Assembly: GCF_018305005.1 (NCBI RefSeq)
Contig: NZ_JAGQEG010000063.1
Span: 1-34,109 of the forward strand
Length of the DNA: 34,109 bases
Reading direction: 5' to 3'
Origin: Collimonas silvisoli
GTDB lineage: Bacteria; Pseudomonadota; Gammaproteobacteria; Burkholderiales; Burkholderiaceae_D
The notes below the pieces were generated by a model, which ran no database searches, had not been told where the DNA came from, and was given only the letters and a program-made list of their open reading frames with translations. The position numbers were made by a program, and so were the translations under genes. How positions within the stretch are numbered: position 1 is the stretch's first letter; every line of letters begins with the position of its first letter. Of this stretch, positions 7,988-15,873 are shown one piece after another.

Positions 7988-10045
7988 ATGCGAATTCATT
8001 GGCTTTTTGCAGCACTGCTGGTTCCAGGCATGACGATGGCAGCGGAGGGGATGTGGACTTTAGATAATTTGCCGAAGGCGAAGATGCAGGCCGAATACGG
8101 ATTTACCCCGAGCGAGGCCTGGATCAAGCGCACCATGCTGGGTTCGGTGCGGATTGCCGGCGGTTGCTCGGCATCCTTTGTGTCGAAAGATGGATTGGTG
8201 ATGACCAATCATCATTGCGCCTCCGAGTGTCTGGACCAGTTGTCGACGGCAAAAAAGAATCTGATCAAGGATGGCTTTTTGGCTAAGGGCCGCGAGCAAG
8301 AATTGAGCTGCCCGGAAATCGAATTGAACCGGCTGGAACAAATCACCGATGTGACTAGCGAAGTGAAGAAGGCGACCGCCGGCCTGGATGGCGCGGCATT
8401 CAAGAATGCGCAAAATGCGGTCAAAGCCAAACTGACTTCAGCCTGTGTCGGCAACGATAAAGAAACCGTGCGCTGCGACGTGGTCGACCTGTATCACGGC
8501 GGCCAGTACCAGGTCTATAAATACCATCGCTTCCAGGATACGCGTCTGGTATGGGCGCCGGAAAAGGCTGCCGCATTCTTCGGCGGCGATCCGGATAACT
8601 TCAACTTCCCGCGCTACGATCTCGACATCACTTTGCTACGTGCCTACGAAGGCGGTAAACCGGCCAAGATCGAGAATTATTTCCCGTTCAGTAAAAGCGG
8701 CGCGGAAGACGGTGAAATGGTATTCGTCACCGGCCAGCCAGGTTCGACGCAGCGTCAGTTGACGGTGTCGCAGCTGACCACCTTGCGCGATCTGACGCTG
8801 GTCAATAATCTGATTCGGCTGGCAGAAATGCGTGGCGTGCTGGAGCAATACAGCAAGACCAGTCCAGAAGCAGCGCGTAATGCCGAGCATGCCTTGTTCG
8901 GTGTGGAAAACGGCTACAAGGCGTTCAGAGGCCGTCTCAGCGCTCTGCAAGATCCGGTGCTGATGCAGCAAAAGCAGGACGAGGAAACCGCCTTGCGTCA
9001 ATTCGTGTCGCAACAGCCCGCGCTGCAAGCCAAGGTCGGCGGCGCCTGGGATGCTATCGCCGCGTCGCAGCAGGCTTACCGTCAGATCGAAGCGCCTTAC
9101 GGCATGATCGAAAGCGGCCGCGGTTTCAACAGCAAATACGCCAGTTACGCACGGGCCTTGGTGCGCGGTGCGGAAGAGCGCAGCAAGCCGAACGGCGAAC
9201 GATTGCCGGAATATGCCGACGCCAAGCTGCCTGAGCTGGAGCAAGAGTTGTTTTCCACCGCGCCGGTGTATCCGGATTACGAAAAGGTGATGCTGGGATT
9301 GTCGCTCACCAAGCTGCGCGAAATCCTCGGCAGCGACGATCCTTTCGTCAAGCAGGTGCTCGGCAAGCAGTCGCCTGATCAGCTCAGCGCCGCTTTGATC
9401 GACAATACCAAGCTGGGCGATCCGGCGGTGCGTAAGGCACTGTGGCAGGGCGGCAAAGAAGCCATCCTGAAATCCGATGATCCGTTCATCAAGATGGAAC
9501 TGGCGCTCGATCCGGCCGCGCGTGCACTTCGCAAGCGCTATGAAAAAGAAGTGGAATCGGTACAGCAAAAGAATTCCGAGCTGATTGCCCAGGCGCGTTT
9601 TGCGCAGCAAGGCACTAGCGTCTATCCGGACGCCACTTTCACCTTGCGCCTGTCATACGGTGAAGTCAAAGGCTGGCAAGACGGCGATAAAAAAATCGCG
9701 CCGTTCACCACAATCGGCGGTGCGTTCGAGCGCGATACCGGCGCCGATCCGTTTGCCTTGCCAGCATCTTGGGATGCCGCCAAGGGCAAGCTGAATCTGG
9801 CGCAACGCTACAACCTCGCCACCACCAACGACATCATCGGCGGCAACTCAGGCAGCCCAATGATCAATCGCAGCGGTGAAATCGTCGGCCTGATTTTCGA
9901 CGGCAATATCCATTCGCTGGGCGGTGCGTTCTGGTTCGATCCACGCACCAACCGCTCGATTGCGGTGCATAGCGGCGCTATTCTGGAAACCCTGGGCAAG
10001 GTCTATGGCAGTGGCGACCTGGTCAAGGAAATCCAGGCGCATTGA
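7988..10045 (+). CDS. secreted S46-family serine dipeptidyl peptidase
   Basis: The 685-residue protein starts with a Sec signal peptide (hydrophobic core LFAALLVPGM, likely cut after TMA near residue 19). The family S46 (DPP7/DPP11 type) has a chymotrypsin-like catalytic core with a helical insert and removes dipeptides from N-termini in the periplasm or outside. The triad can be placed at His75 or His76 (TNHHC), Asp213 (PRYDLDITLL) and Ser621 (GGNSGSP). The downstream EIVGLIFDGN string is also typical. The ATG at 7988 follows AGGGAAG. Acidic versus hydrophobic P1 preference cannot be decided by eye. No partner genes are adjacent; it stands alone between hmp and a strong terminator at 10103-10138. 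Confidence 0.92.
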   Translation: MRIHWLFAALLVPGMTMAAEGMWTLDNLPKAKMQAEYGFTPSEAWIKRTMLGSVRIAGGCSASFVSKDGLVMTNHHCASECLDQLSTAKKNLIKDGFLAKGREQELSCPEIELNRLEQITDVTSEVKKATAGLDGAAFKNAQNAVKAKLTSACVGNDKETVRCDVVDLYHGGQYQVYKYHRFQDTRLVWAPEKAAAFFGGDPDNFNFPRYDLDITLLRAYEGGKPAKIENYFPFSKSGAEDGEMVFVTGQPGSTQRQLTVSQLTTLRDLTLVNNLIRLAEMRGVLEQYSKTSPEAARNAEHALFGVENGYKAFRGRLSALQDPVLMQQKQDEETALRQFVSQQPALQAKVGGAWDAIAASQQAYRQIEAPYGMIESGRGFNSKYASYARALVRGAEERSKPNGERLPEYADAKLPELEQELFSTAPVYPDYEKVMLGLSLTKLREILGSDDPFVKQVLGKQSPDQLSAALIDNTKLGDPAVRKALWQGGKEAILKSDDPFIKMELALDPAARALRKRYEKEVESVQQKNSELIAQARFAQQGTSVYPDATFTLRLSYGEVKGWQDGDKKIAPFTTIGGAFERDTGADPFALPASWDAAKGKLNLAQRYNLATTNDIIGGNSGSPMINRSGEIVGLIFDGNIHSLGGAFWFDPRTNRSIAVHSGAILETLGKVYGSGDLVKEIQAH

Positions 10046-10095
10046 GGCATTGACAGAAGCTGGTAAAACAGCAGCAAGGTTTTGGAATTAGTATT

Positions 10096-10138
10096 TATAA
10101 TGAATCCCTCCTGGCGGTGACGCCAGGAGGGATTTTTT
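10096..10138 (+). terminator. strong intrinsic terminator after the S46 peptidase gene
   Basis: AATCCCTCCTGGCG (10103-10116) pairs perfectly over 14 bp with CGCCAGGAGGGATT (10121-10134) around a GTGA tetraloop, followed by six T residues (10133-10138). A TATAAT hexamer (10096-10101) directly abuts the stem, but it has no -35 partner at normal distance and is probably part of the AT-rich flank. Confidence 0.93.
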
Positions 10139-10196
10139 CATTGCACATGCTGGCCGGCCTTGGCCGCCGTTCGATTCTCATGCAAGGAGAACGATT

Positions 10197-10763
10197 TTGG
10201 AAATATTGATCCTGGGGCTGCTGCTCTTTCTTGGCCTCCATCTGATTCCCACTGCACCCGCTTTGAAAGCACCGCTGGTCCATGCTTTTGGTGAAAATCG
10301 CTACAAGGGCCTGTTCGCCTTGCTAGCAGCGCTAGGATTTATTCTGATCATAGTCGGCTACGCCAGAGCACCCGGTGGAACCAGGTTATTCGCGTCGTCC
10401 ATCGGCGCCCGCCATGCCGCGCCATTGGCCATGGTCATCAGCTTCATACTATTTGCCGCCGCCAATATGAAAACCCATATCCGAGCCTGGGTAAAACACC
10501 CGATGCTGCTGGGGCTGGCAATCTGGGCTCTGGTGCATTTGCTGGCAAATGGACATGGCAAAGCCACGTTGCTGTTTTCTGCTTTTCTGGCTTATGCCGT
10601 GATCGATTTGTTTTCCGTGATTCATCGGAAAAGTTACAAGCAATTCACTCCGGCGTGGAAGTTTGATGTGATTGCCGTTATCTCGGGCCTGCTGCTGGCT
10701 TTACTCGTGATGACGTTTCATCGCCAACTGATGGGCGTGGCGGTGGTGCCCTGGGGGGTATGA
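10197..10763 (+). CDS. NnrU-family membrane protein
   Basis: The 188-residue protein has about five to six membrane helices, starting with ILGLLLFLGLHLIPTAPALK, and the family features GENRYKGLFAL and HPMLLGLAIWALVHLLANG. NnrU was named from a nitrite and nitric oxide reduction locus. The family also includes the heme-binding carotene isomerase Z-ISO of plants, so heme binding by its conserved histidines is possible. I use the TTG at 10197 because AAGGAG (10184-10189) lies seven bases before it and the N-terminus fits. The stop is one base from the convergent stop of the next gene, with no terminator between. A link to NO metabolism is suggested by family name and by hmp-nsrR about 2.3 kb upstream, but is not shown. 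Confidence 0.85.
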   Translation: MEILILGLLLFLGLHLIPTAPALKAPLVHAFGENRYKGLFALLAALGFILIIVGYARAPGGTRLFASSIGARHAAPLAMVISFILFAAANMKTHIRAWVKHPMLLGLAIWALVHLLANGHGKATLLFSAFLAYAVIDLFSVIHRKSYKQFTPAWKFDVIAVISGLLLALLVMTFHRQLMGVAVVPWGV

Positions 10764-10764
10764 A

Positions 10765-12270
10765 TCAGCGATCCTGCAGCAGCTGATTCAACAATAAGCG
10801 GATTTCCGGGATCAATTCGCCGGCAGTCAGTCCAATCGGGCCGATGCCTTGCGCCACCAGTTGATCGGCGGCGCGGCCGTGCAGCCACACTGCCGCCAGC
10901 GCCGCCTCCCACTGCGGCCAGCCCTGGGCCAGCAAAGCGCCGCAAATGCCGGACAAGACGTCGCCGCTGCCAGCGGTGGCCAAAGCCGGGTTGCCGGTCG
11001 AATTGACGACTGCTGCACCGTCGGCGCGGGCGATGATGCTGCCGGCGCCTTTCAGCACTACCACGGCATTGAAACGGCTGGCCAGGGTGCGCGCGGCAGC
11101 GATGCGATCGGCCTGGATCTCGCTGGTGCTGACGCCAAGCAGACGGGCGGCTTCCAGCGGGTGCGGCGTCATCAGCACGGCATGCTGGCGCTGCGCGACT
11201 TGGGCTTGCAGTTGCGGCTGGCGCGCCAGCAGATTCAAGGCGTCGGCGTCCAGCACCAGCCAACTGAGCGCAGCCAGTGCGCGCGTCAGCAATGTCAGCG
11301 CATCGTCGGCCATGCCGAGGCCGGGGCCGACCACCAGCACCGCTGACGAAAAATCGAGATCGGCGGCGTGGCGGCACATGAGTTCCGGCTGTGCGCTATC
11401 GTAGGCCGGCGGCTGCTCAGCGTAGCCGACAAACACCCGGCCCGCGCCGCACTTGGCGGCAGCGCGCGCAGCCAGGATCGGCGCGCCGGCCATGCCTGCC
11501 GCACCGCCTATCACAGCGACATCGCCAAAATTGCCCTTGTGCGAATTGAGCCGGCGCGGCCGTAGGTATTCGGCGAACAGTTGGGGTTGGTTCAGCCACA
11601 TATGCGGCGTGGGAAAATGGTTCTCCGCAATCGCCAGCGTCGCCACTTCGACTTTGCCGGCGTAATCGGGGCCGTCGCAGGTATGCAGGCCTGCTTTGTC
11701 GGCGATGAAGGTGATGGTGTGGCTGGCCTGGATTGCGATACCGGCAGTTCCACCCACCACAACGCCGGTATCGGCATCCAGTCCGCTCGGCACATCCAGA
11801 GCCAGCACCGGGCACGCCATCGCATTGACGGCCAGCACCAGGCTGCGCCATTCGCCCTCCAGCGCCCGGCCCAGGCCGATGCCGAACAGGCCGTCTATGA
11901 CCAATGTCCATTGACTGCCGTCAATCTTGGCAAACTGCTCGGGCGGCATCAGGTGCACGCCACGTTGCTGAGCGCGACTCAGCGCCTGGGCCGCATCGGC
12001 AGGGAGTTGCCAGGGAGCGGTTTTGAGCAGGGCCACCACTTCGGCGCCAGCCTTAGCCAGGCCGGCGGCGGCCTCCAGAGCGTCGCCGCCGTTGTTGCCG
12101 GGGCCGGCCAGCACCAGGATGGCGGCGGCATGGGCCGGGCCGGGGAGCATGCGTAAAGCCGCTTGCGCTGCAGCCTGGCCGGCGCGTTGCATCAGACTGT
12201 AGGGCGGCAGTTCGCGCAAGGCGGCTTGCTCGATTTTACGGATTTCGGCGACGGGGTAGATGGCGCTCAT
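10765..12270 (-). CDS. nnr: bifunctional NAD(P)H-hydrate epimerase / ADP-dependent NAD(P)H-hydrate dehydratase
   Basis: The 501-residue fusion repairs hydrated NAD(P)H. The N-terminal YjeF_N epimerase (about 1-215) interconverts R and S hydrates and shows GPGNNGGD (56-63) and LDVPSGLDAD. The C-terminal YjeF_C dehydratase (about 225-500), a ribokinase-fold enzyme, removes water using ADP and shows HKGNFGDV, GPGLG, TPHPLEAARLLG, KGAGS and TAGSGDVLSG. Both halves look intact. The start at 12270 gives MSAIYPVAEIR, as in relatives (E. coli YjeF/NnrD is about 515 residues). It converges with the NnrU gene one base apart, and a DadA-like gene lies upstream on the same strand across about 140 bp. Confidence 0.95.
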   Translation of the reverse strand: MSAIYPVAEIRKIEQAALRELPPYSLMQRAGQAAAQAALRMLPGPAHAAAILVLAGPGNNGGDALEAAAGLAKAGAEVVALLKTAPWQLPADAAQALSRAQQRGVHLMPPEQFAKIDGSQWTLVIDGLFGIGLGRALEGEWRSLVLAVNAMACPVLALDVPSGLDADTGVVVGGTAGIAIQASHTITFIADKAGLHTCDGPDYAGKVEVATLAIAENHFPTPHMWLNQPQLFAEYLRPRRLNSHKGNFGDVAVIGGAAGMAGAPILAARAAAKCGAGRVFVGYAEQPPAYDSAQPELMCRHAADLDFSSAVLVVGPGLGMADDALTLLTRALAALSWLVLDADALNLLARQPQLQAQVAQRQHAVLMTPHPLEAARLLGVSTSEIQADRIAAARTLASRFNAVVVLKGAGSIIARADGAAVVNSTGNPALATAGSGDVLSGICGALLAQGWPQWEAALAAVWLHGRAADQLVAQGIGPIGLTAGELIPEIRLLLNQLLQDR

Positions 12271-12312
12271 TTGGATGGTGTACTCCGTGCTCCGCTAACT
12301 GGTGTCAGAGTA

Positions 12313-12340
12313 ATTTTACGACGATAAAACGTGTCGTGAA
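12313..12340 (-). promoter_or_regulatory. candidate promoter of nnr
   Basis: On the minus strand TTCACG (12340-12335) and TAAAAT (12318-12313) are 16 bases apart, with four and five matches to the sigma-70 hexamers. The pair lies about 45 bases upstream of the nnr ATG. Confidence 0.35.
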
Positions 12341-12410
12341 GAAGCTCCGACCCCGTTTAACTACGTTTGTCAGTGATCCGGGAATGCGAAAGCAAAGTTG
12401 CGATGTACTG

Positions 12411-13676
12411 CTAACGATAGCGCGCCACTGTCAGCCCGTCCAGATCAACCTCAGGTGCACGTCCGGACACCTGATCTGCCAATACCTTGGCGGCGCCCAG
12501 CGCCATGCTCCAGCCCGAGCCGCCGTGCCCGATATTCACAAAAACATTGCTGGCGCCGGTGTGGCCGATGAGCGGCACTTCGTCGGCCAGCATCGGCGTG
12601 TGGCCGCACCAGAAACTGGCGCTGTTGAAATTGGCCGCATCGGGGAACCAGTCGTGCGCCACTTTCAGCAACGTGCGCATGGCCTTGTCGTCGAGCGACA
12701 AGTCTTGCGCGCCGAATTCGGCAATTCCGGCCAGGCGGATACGGGCGCCGATACGCGCCATGGTGACTTGGTAGCTGTCATCCAGCACCGCCATCTGCGG
12801 CGCTACTTCATAATTCTTTACGGCGGCGGTGGCGGTATAGGTCTTGATCGCCTGCAGCGGCAAGCGCAGTCCCAGCGGTCTCAACAGCTGGGCGCTGGCG
12901 CTGCCGGCGGCGCACACCACGGCATCGGCCAGCAACAGATCGCCGTCTATCTGCAAGCCGACCTGCGCGCCTTGCGGAGCGATGGCGCTAACCGTGCTGT
13001 CGAAATGGAACTGCACCCCCAGCCCTTGCAGGATGGCTTTCAATTGTTTGGTGAATAAGGTGCAATTGCCGGAACCCAGATCCGGAAAGTACAAGCCGCC
13101 CGCCAGCTTGCCGGCGCCGGCCAGGGTCGGTTCCTGTAGCCGCACGGCAGTTTCGTCGAGCAGCTGATGCGCCACGCCGCATTCGGTCAGCAGTTCCCGG
13201 GTGGGGGCTAGCGCCGCCAGCTCGGCTTCGCTGCGAAACAGGCGCAGCAAGCCGGGACTTTGTTCAAAGTCGAGCTGGAAATGCTGTTGTATCTGCTCCA
13301 GCAAGTCCTGGCTGTAAGAGGCCAGCCTTTGCATTTGATGGGTGTGGGAGCGAAACCGCTGGAGCTCAGCTTCCGCCATCCAGCGCCGCATCCAGCGCCA
13401 TAGCGAAGGACTGAAGCGGGCGTTGAGCACATTCGGCGCTTCCTGGTTAAACATGCCCGCCAGGATCTTGCGCCGCAAGCCGGGTGCCGACCAAGGCAGG
13501 GCCGCGCCGGCCGACAAGATGCCGGAATTACCCAGTGTCGACTGTTCTGCGACATTGCTGCGTTGTTCGACTACGGCAACCTGATGCCCCGCTTCGGCCA
13601 GAAAGTAAGCGCTGCAGACTCCCATCACGCCGCCGCCGATAACCACGATTTGTTTCTGTGTCTGCTGCTGTATCAC
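12411..13676 (-). CDS. dadA: D-amino acid dehydrogenase (DadA-like FAD oxidoreductase)
   Basis: This FAD protein of the DAO family has the dinucleotide motif VVIGGGVMGVCSAYFLAEAG at its N-terminus followed by VVEQR. Family features include NSGILSAG after the first FAD segment and the C-terminal FVNIGHGGSGWSMALGAAKVLAD. DadA oxidatively deaminates D-amino acids at the inner face of the membrane, passing electrons to quinones. I prefer the GTG at 13676 (421 residues): the family starts only a few residues before the Rossmann strand. The alternative ATG at 13730 (439 residues) would add a Cys-rich stretch with no family match and a badly spaced ribosome site. No alanine racemase gene lies next to it, so D-alanine specificity is not established. 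Confidence 0.85.
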   Translation of the reverse strand: MIQQQTQKQIVVIGGGVMGVCSAYFLAEAGHQVAVVEQRSNVAEQSTLGNSGILSAGAALPWSAPGLRRKILAGMFNQEAPNVLNARFSPSLWRWMRRWMAEAELQRFRSHTHQMQRLASYSQDLLEQIQQHFQLDFEQSPGLLRLFRSEAELAALAPTRELLTECGVAHQLLDETAVRLQEPTLAGAGKLAGGLYFPDLGSGNCTLFTKQLKAILQGLGVQFHFDSTVSAIAPQGAQVGLQIDGDLLLADAVVCAAGSASAQLLRPLGLRLPLQAIKTYTATAAVKNYEVAPQMAVLDDSYQVTMARIGARIRLAGIAEFGAQDLSLDDKAMRTLLKVAHDWFPDAANFNSASFWCGHTPMLADEVPLIGHTGASNVFVNIGHGGSGWSMALGAAKVLADQVSGRAPEVDLDGLTVARYR

Positions 13677-13805
13677 TGTTGTTCTCAAGGGTTCTGCGCA
13701 GCACCACGCGTTGCAGGCGACCAGAATCATACCTTGAATTACTTGCTAATAGGATAGCAAGGCACAATTACGTCGCCGTTGGAAGTTTCCCAGGAGCGCT
13801 GGCTG

Positions 13806-13849
13806 CGGCTACAACGCGGCTATAAGGCAGCTACAACGCAGCTATAACT
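13806..13849. repeat. two tandem 22-bp repeats (four 11-bp half units)
   Basis: CGGCTACAACGCGGCTATAAGG-type units of 22 bp at 13806-13827 and 13828-13849 are nearly identical. Each is itself two related 11-mers, GGCTACAACGC-like and GGCTATAAGGC-like. The second unit overlaps the stop codon (13844-13842, minus) and last codons of the DUF2252 gene, so the repeat has formed across a gene end. No function is evident. Confidence 0.8.
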
Positions 13850-15044
13850 TAAACGCGCCAGCATCATATGCTTTGCTATAAGCCTGCCAGTCCTTGCGCA
13901 CCTGCGCCGCGCAATCACGGGCGGCGTCCAGCAACTGCTTTTTCCACTTCTTGCTTTGCCCGAAAGCGATCAGATCATCGGCAATCGCCGATCCCTGGCG
14001 ACCGGCGCTGCGCAACTGCGCCCAGGCGACGAGATTGCCCATGACGGTCATGACTTGCTGGATTTCGCTCAGCGTGTGGCGCGGCTGCTTGAGTGTTACC
14101 CGGTCTTCGCTGGGCTGCAGGCCACGCAGCACGTAAGAAGTCTTGCCGAGCATGACCGGCTGCAAGAAGGCCATGGATACCGCCTGGCAGCGCCGCTGCA
14201 GCGCCACCACGCGTTGTGCCTGGTTCTTCCATTTGGGTTGCGCAACCTTTAAATACGGCGCCAATGAAGACGGCAGCGCCTGCTTCAAGTCAAGCAGGTA
14301 ATTGCCGTCCGGCGAACCCTTGCCTTGCACCAGAATCACGTAACGGTCGACCCCGAGGCTGCCGGTGCCGGCGATGCGGCGCGCCACGTCCAGCACCTTG
14401 TAGAAATCGGGATTGGGCTGTTCGCTGGCAAAGCGCTGCATGAATGCGTTGACTTTGGCGCGCTGTTTGTCGGATGCCGGCAGCGCTTTTTTGCCATCCA
14501 CGCGCAGCATCCGTAGTTTGCCTTTACGTATGGTTCTGGTATCGAGATAGTCGGCGCGCTGGCGTCCGCGCAAGCTATTGAGCAAGTCGCCGACCATGCC
14601 TTGTGCGGTATCGCGCTCGACCCAGCGAGGTTTGCCTAGCGCCAGGGCGGCGCCGTAAGCGTCGATCAGGCTGCGGCACAGGAGCCGGCTGTCGGCAACG
14701 CCATTGGGTGTGCCGTCGGCAGCAATCAACACGCTAGTCAGCAAACGCACCAGTTCCCAACTGAGGGGAGCCAGCACGGCCTCGTCGAAATCGTTCAGGT
14801 CAAAATAAGCCAGGCGGTTATCGCCCTTGTAACTGCCGAAGTTTTCCAGGTGCATATCGCCGCAAATCCAGGCCAGCGGCGCTGATCGCATCAAACCGCT
14901 TTGCGGCAGGCGTTCGTAGAACAGATGGCAGGTCCCGCGCAGAAAGGTGAAGGGATCGTTGCGCATGTTGCGGTATTTCATCTGCAGGCGTTGCGGATCG
15001 CGGCCTGCGTTGTATTCCTGGATGCGCTTTACTACATTCACCAT
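13842..15044 (-). CDS. DUF2252 family protein
   Basis: The 400-residue protein belongs to the DUF2252 family, which has no established biochemical role. The N-terminal part is basic, followed by WICGDMHLENFGSY and LAYFDLNDFDEA. This pair recalls the catalytic HGDxHxxN and metal-binding D of aminoglycoside phosphotransferase-like kinases, so a kinase-like fold is plausible. I chose the ATG at 15044 because AAGAGG sits six bases before it; the in-frame ATG at 15113 lacks such a site. The C-terminal residues overlap a tandem repeat. A short-chain dehydrogenase gene lies upstream on the same strand across 114 bp that contain a 9-bp inverted repeat (15097-15105 with 15127-15135). Confidence 0.85.
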   Translation of the reverse strand: MVNVVKRIQEYNAGRDPQRLQMKYRNMRNDPFTFLRGTCHLFYERLPQSGLMRSAPLAWICGDMHLENFGSYKGDNRLAYFDLNDFDEAVLAPLSWELVRLLTSVLIAADGTPNGVADSRLLCRSLIDAYGAALALGKPRWVERDTAQGMVGDLLNSLRGRQRADYLDTRTIRKGKLRMLRVDGKKALPASDKQRAKVNAFMQRFASEQPNPDFYKVLDVARRIAGTGSLGVDRYVILVQGKGSPDGNYLLDLKQALPSSLAPYLKVAQPKWKNQAQRVVALQRRCQAVSMAFLQPVMLGKTSYVLRGLQPSEDRVTLKQPRHTLSEIQQVMTVMGNLVAWAQLRSAGRQGSAIADDLIAFGQSKKWKKQLLDAARDCAAQVRKDWQAYSKAYDAGAFKL

Positions 15045-15096
15045 GACAAGCCTCTTGAGGATGGGATTGGCTGCGTTCGATCTGCCGCCAATCTTA

Positions 15097-15135
15097 CCGC
15101 ATCGTGTGGACAAAATGCCGACAACGACGATGCGG
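15097..15135. repeat. 9-bp inverted repeat between the SDR and DUF2252 genes
   Basis: CCGCATCGT (15097-15105) is exactly complementary to ACGATGCGG (15127-15135) with 21 bases between. There is no T-tract on either strand, so a simple intrinsic terminator is unlikely. It could be a regulator site or an RNA hairpin. Confidence 0.5.
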
Positions 15136-15158
15136 CTTCCTCAGGAGGCCACGTAGGC

Positions 15159-15758
15159 TTACCAGACCCGATACACGCGGCCGGTCTGCGCGCCTTCGAC
15201 ACTGCGGCTGTATGCCTGGGCGACGCGGCTGGCGGGTGCCGCTTCGAAGCCGTAAAAGAATGCTCCGTAGCTGGCCAGCGATTCCTGCAGCACCGTCGGG
15301 CTGACTACGTTGATACGGATGCCGCGTTGCAGTTCGATGGCGGCAGCGCGCACAAAACCATCCAGGGCGGCGTTCACGGTGGAAGCGTTGACGCCTTGCA
15401 GGATCGGCTCTTCGCTGAGGATGCCGCTGGTCAGGGTGATCGAGCCGCCATCGTTCAAGCGATGCTGCGCCACCAGTGCCAGGTTGATTTGCCCCATCAG
15501 TTTGTCGCGCAAGCCGATCTCGAATTTCTCCGGCGTCAGCTCTTGCAGCGGGCCGAAATGCAATTTTCCTGCGGTCGATACGACGGCGTCGATCTTGCCG
15601 ATTTTGTCGAACAATTGCTCCACGCTCTTGATGTCGGTCATGTCGACCTGGTACTGGCCGCTGGTGTTGCCGACTTCGATGATGTCGTGGCGGCTTGCCA
15701 ATTGCGCCACGACTGCCTTGCCGACTGTGCCTGTGGCGCCGATAACAGCGATTTTCAT
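15159..15758 (-). CDS. short-chain dehydrogenase-like protein without canonical Tyr/Lys
   Basis: The 199-residue protein has the nucleotide-binding motif GATGTVG (7-13), an STAG string (61-64, variant of NNAG) and the Ser strand ITLTSG (Ser111). At the place of the catalytic YxxxK it reads ASTVN (125-129), so Tyr is Ala125 and Lys is Asn129. A small group of SDR proteins (Lin1944-like) looks like this; whether they are oxidoreductases is unclear to me. It is shorter than classical SDRs (about 250) and ends soon after the last strand. A LysR gene is divergent 115 bp away, so this is its probable target. Cofactor binding is likely; substrate is unknown. Confidence 0.85.
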   Translation of the reverse strand: MKIAVIGATGTVGKAVVAQLASRHDIIEVGNTSGQYQVDMTDIKSVEQLFDKIGKIDAVVSTAGKLHFGPLQELTPEKFEIGLRDKLMGQINLALVAQHRLNDGGSITLTSGILSEEPILQGVNASTVNAALDGFVRAAAIELQRGIRINVVSPTVLQESLASYGAFFYGFEAAPASRVAQAYSRSVEGAQTGRVYRVW

Positions 15759-15825
15759 GTTGAGCTCCTTGATGAGGTTGAAATCAGGGTGTCAGTATGA
15801 TTGCTTCTCTGTGGTGGATAAATGG

Positions 15826-15863
15826 ATTAATATTCATATCACTTGAAACCAGTGGTTATTAAT
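15826..15863. promoter_or_regulatory. candidate LysR operator between SDR and LysR genes
   Basis: ATTAATA (15826-15832) and TATTAAT (15857-15863) form an exact 7-bp inverted repeat, with an inner CACT/AGTG pair (15840-15843, 15851-15854). It lies in the 115-bp divergent space and ends just before the LysR ribosome site. Operator function is inferred from position. Confidence 0.45.
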
Positions 15864-15873
15864 AAGAGGTTTT

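Noticed and set aside
8636-9610. 324-codon open frame antisense to the S46 peptidase gene
   Set aside because: Shadow frame with the same skewed composition as other antisense frames.
10050-10101. Perfect TTGACA (10050-10055) and TATAAT (10096-10101) near the S46 terminator
   Set aside because: They are 40 bases apart, far outside promoter spacing, and neither has a partner at 16-18 bp.
12271-12410. Possible small gene between nnr and dadA
   Set aside because: The open frame starting at 12336 runs antisense into dadA and has no family features; only a candidate promoter is supported.
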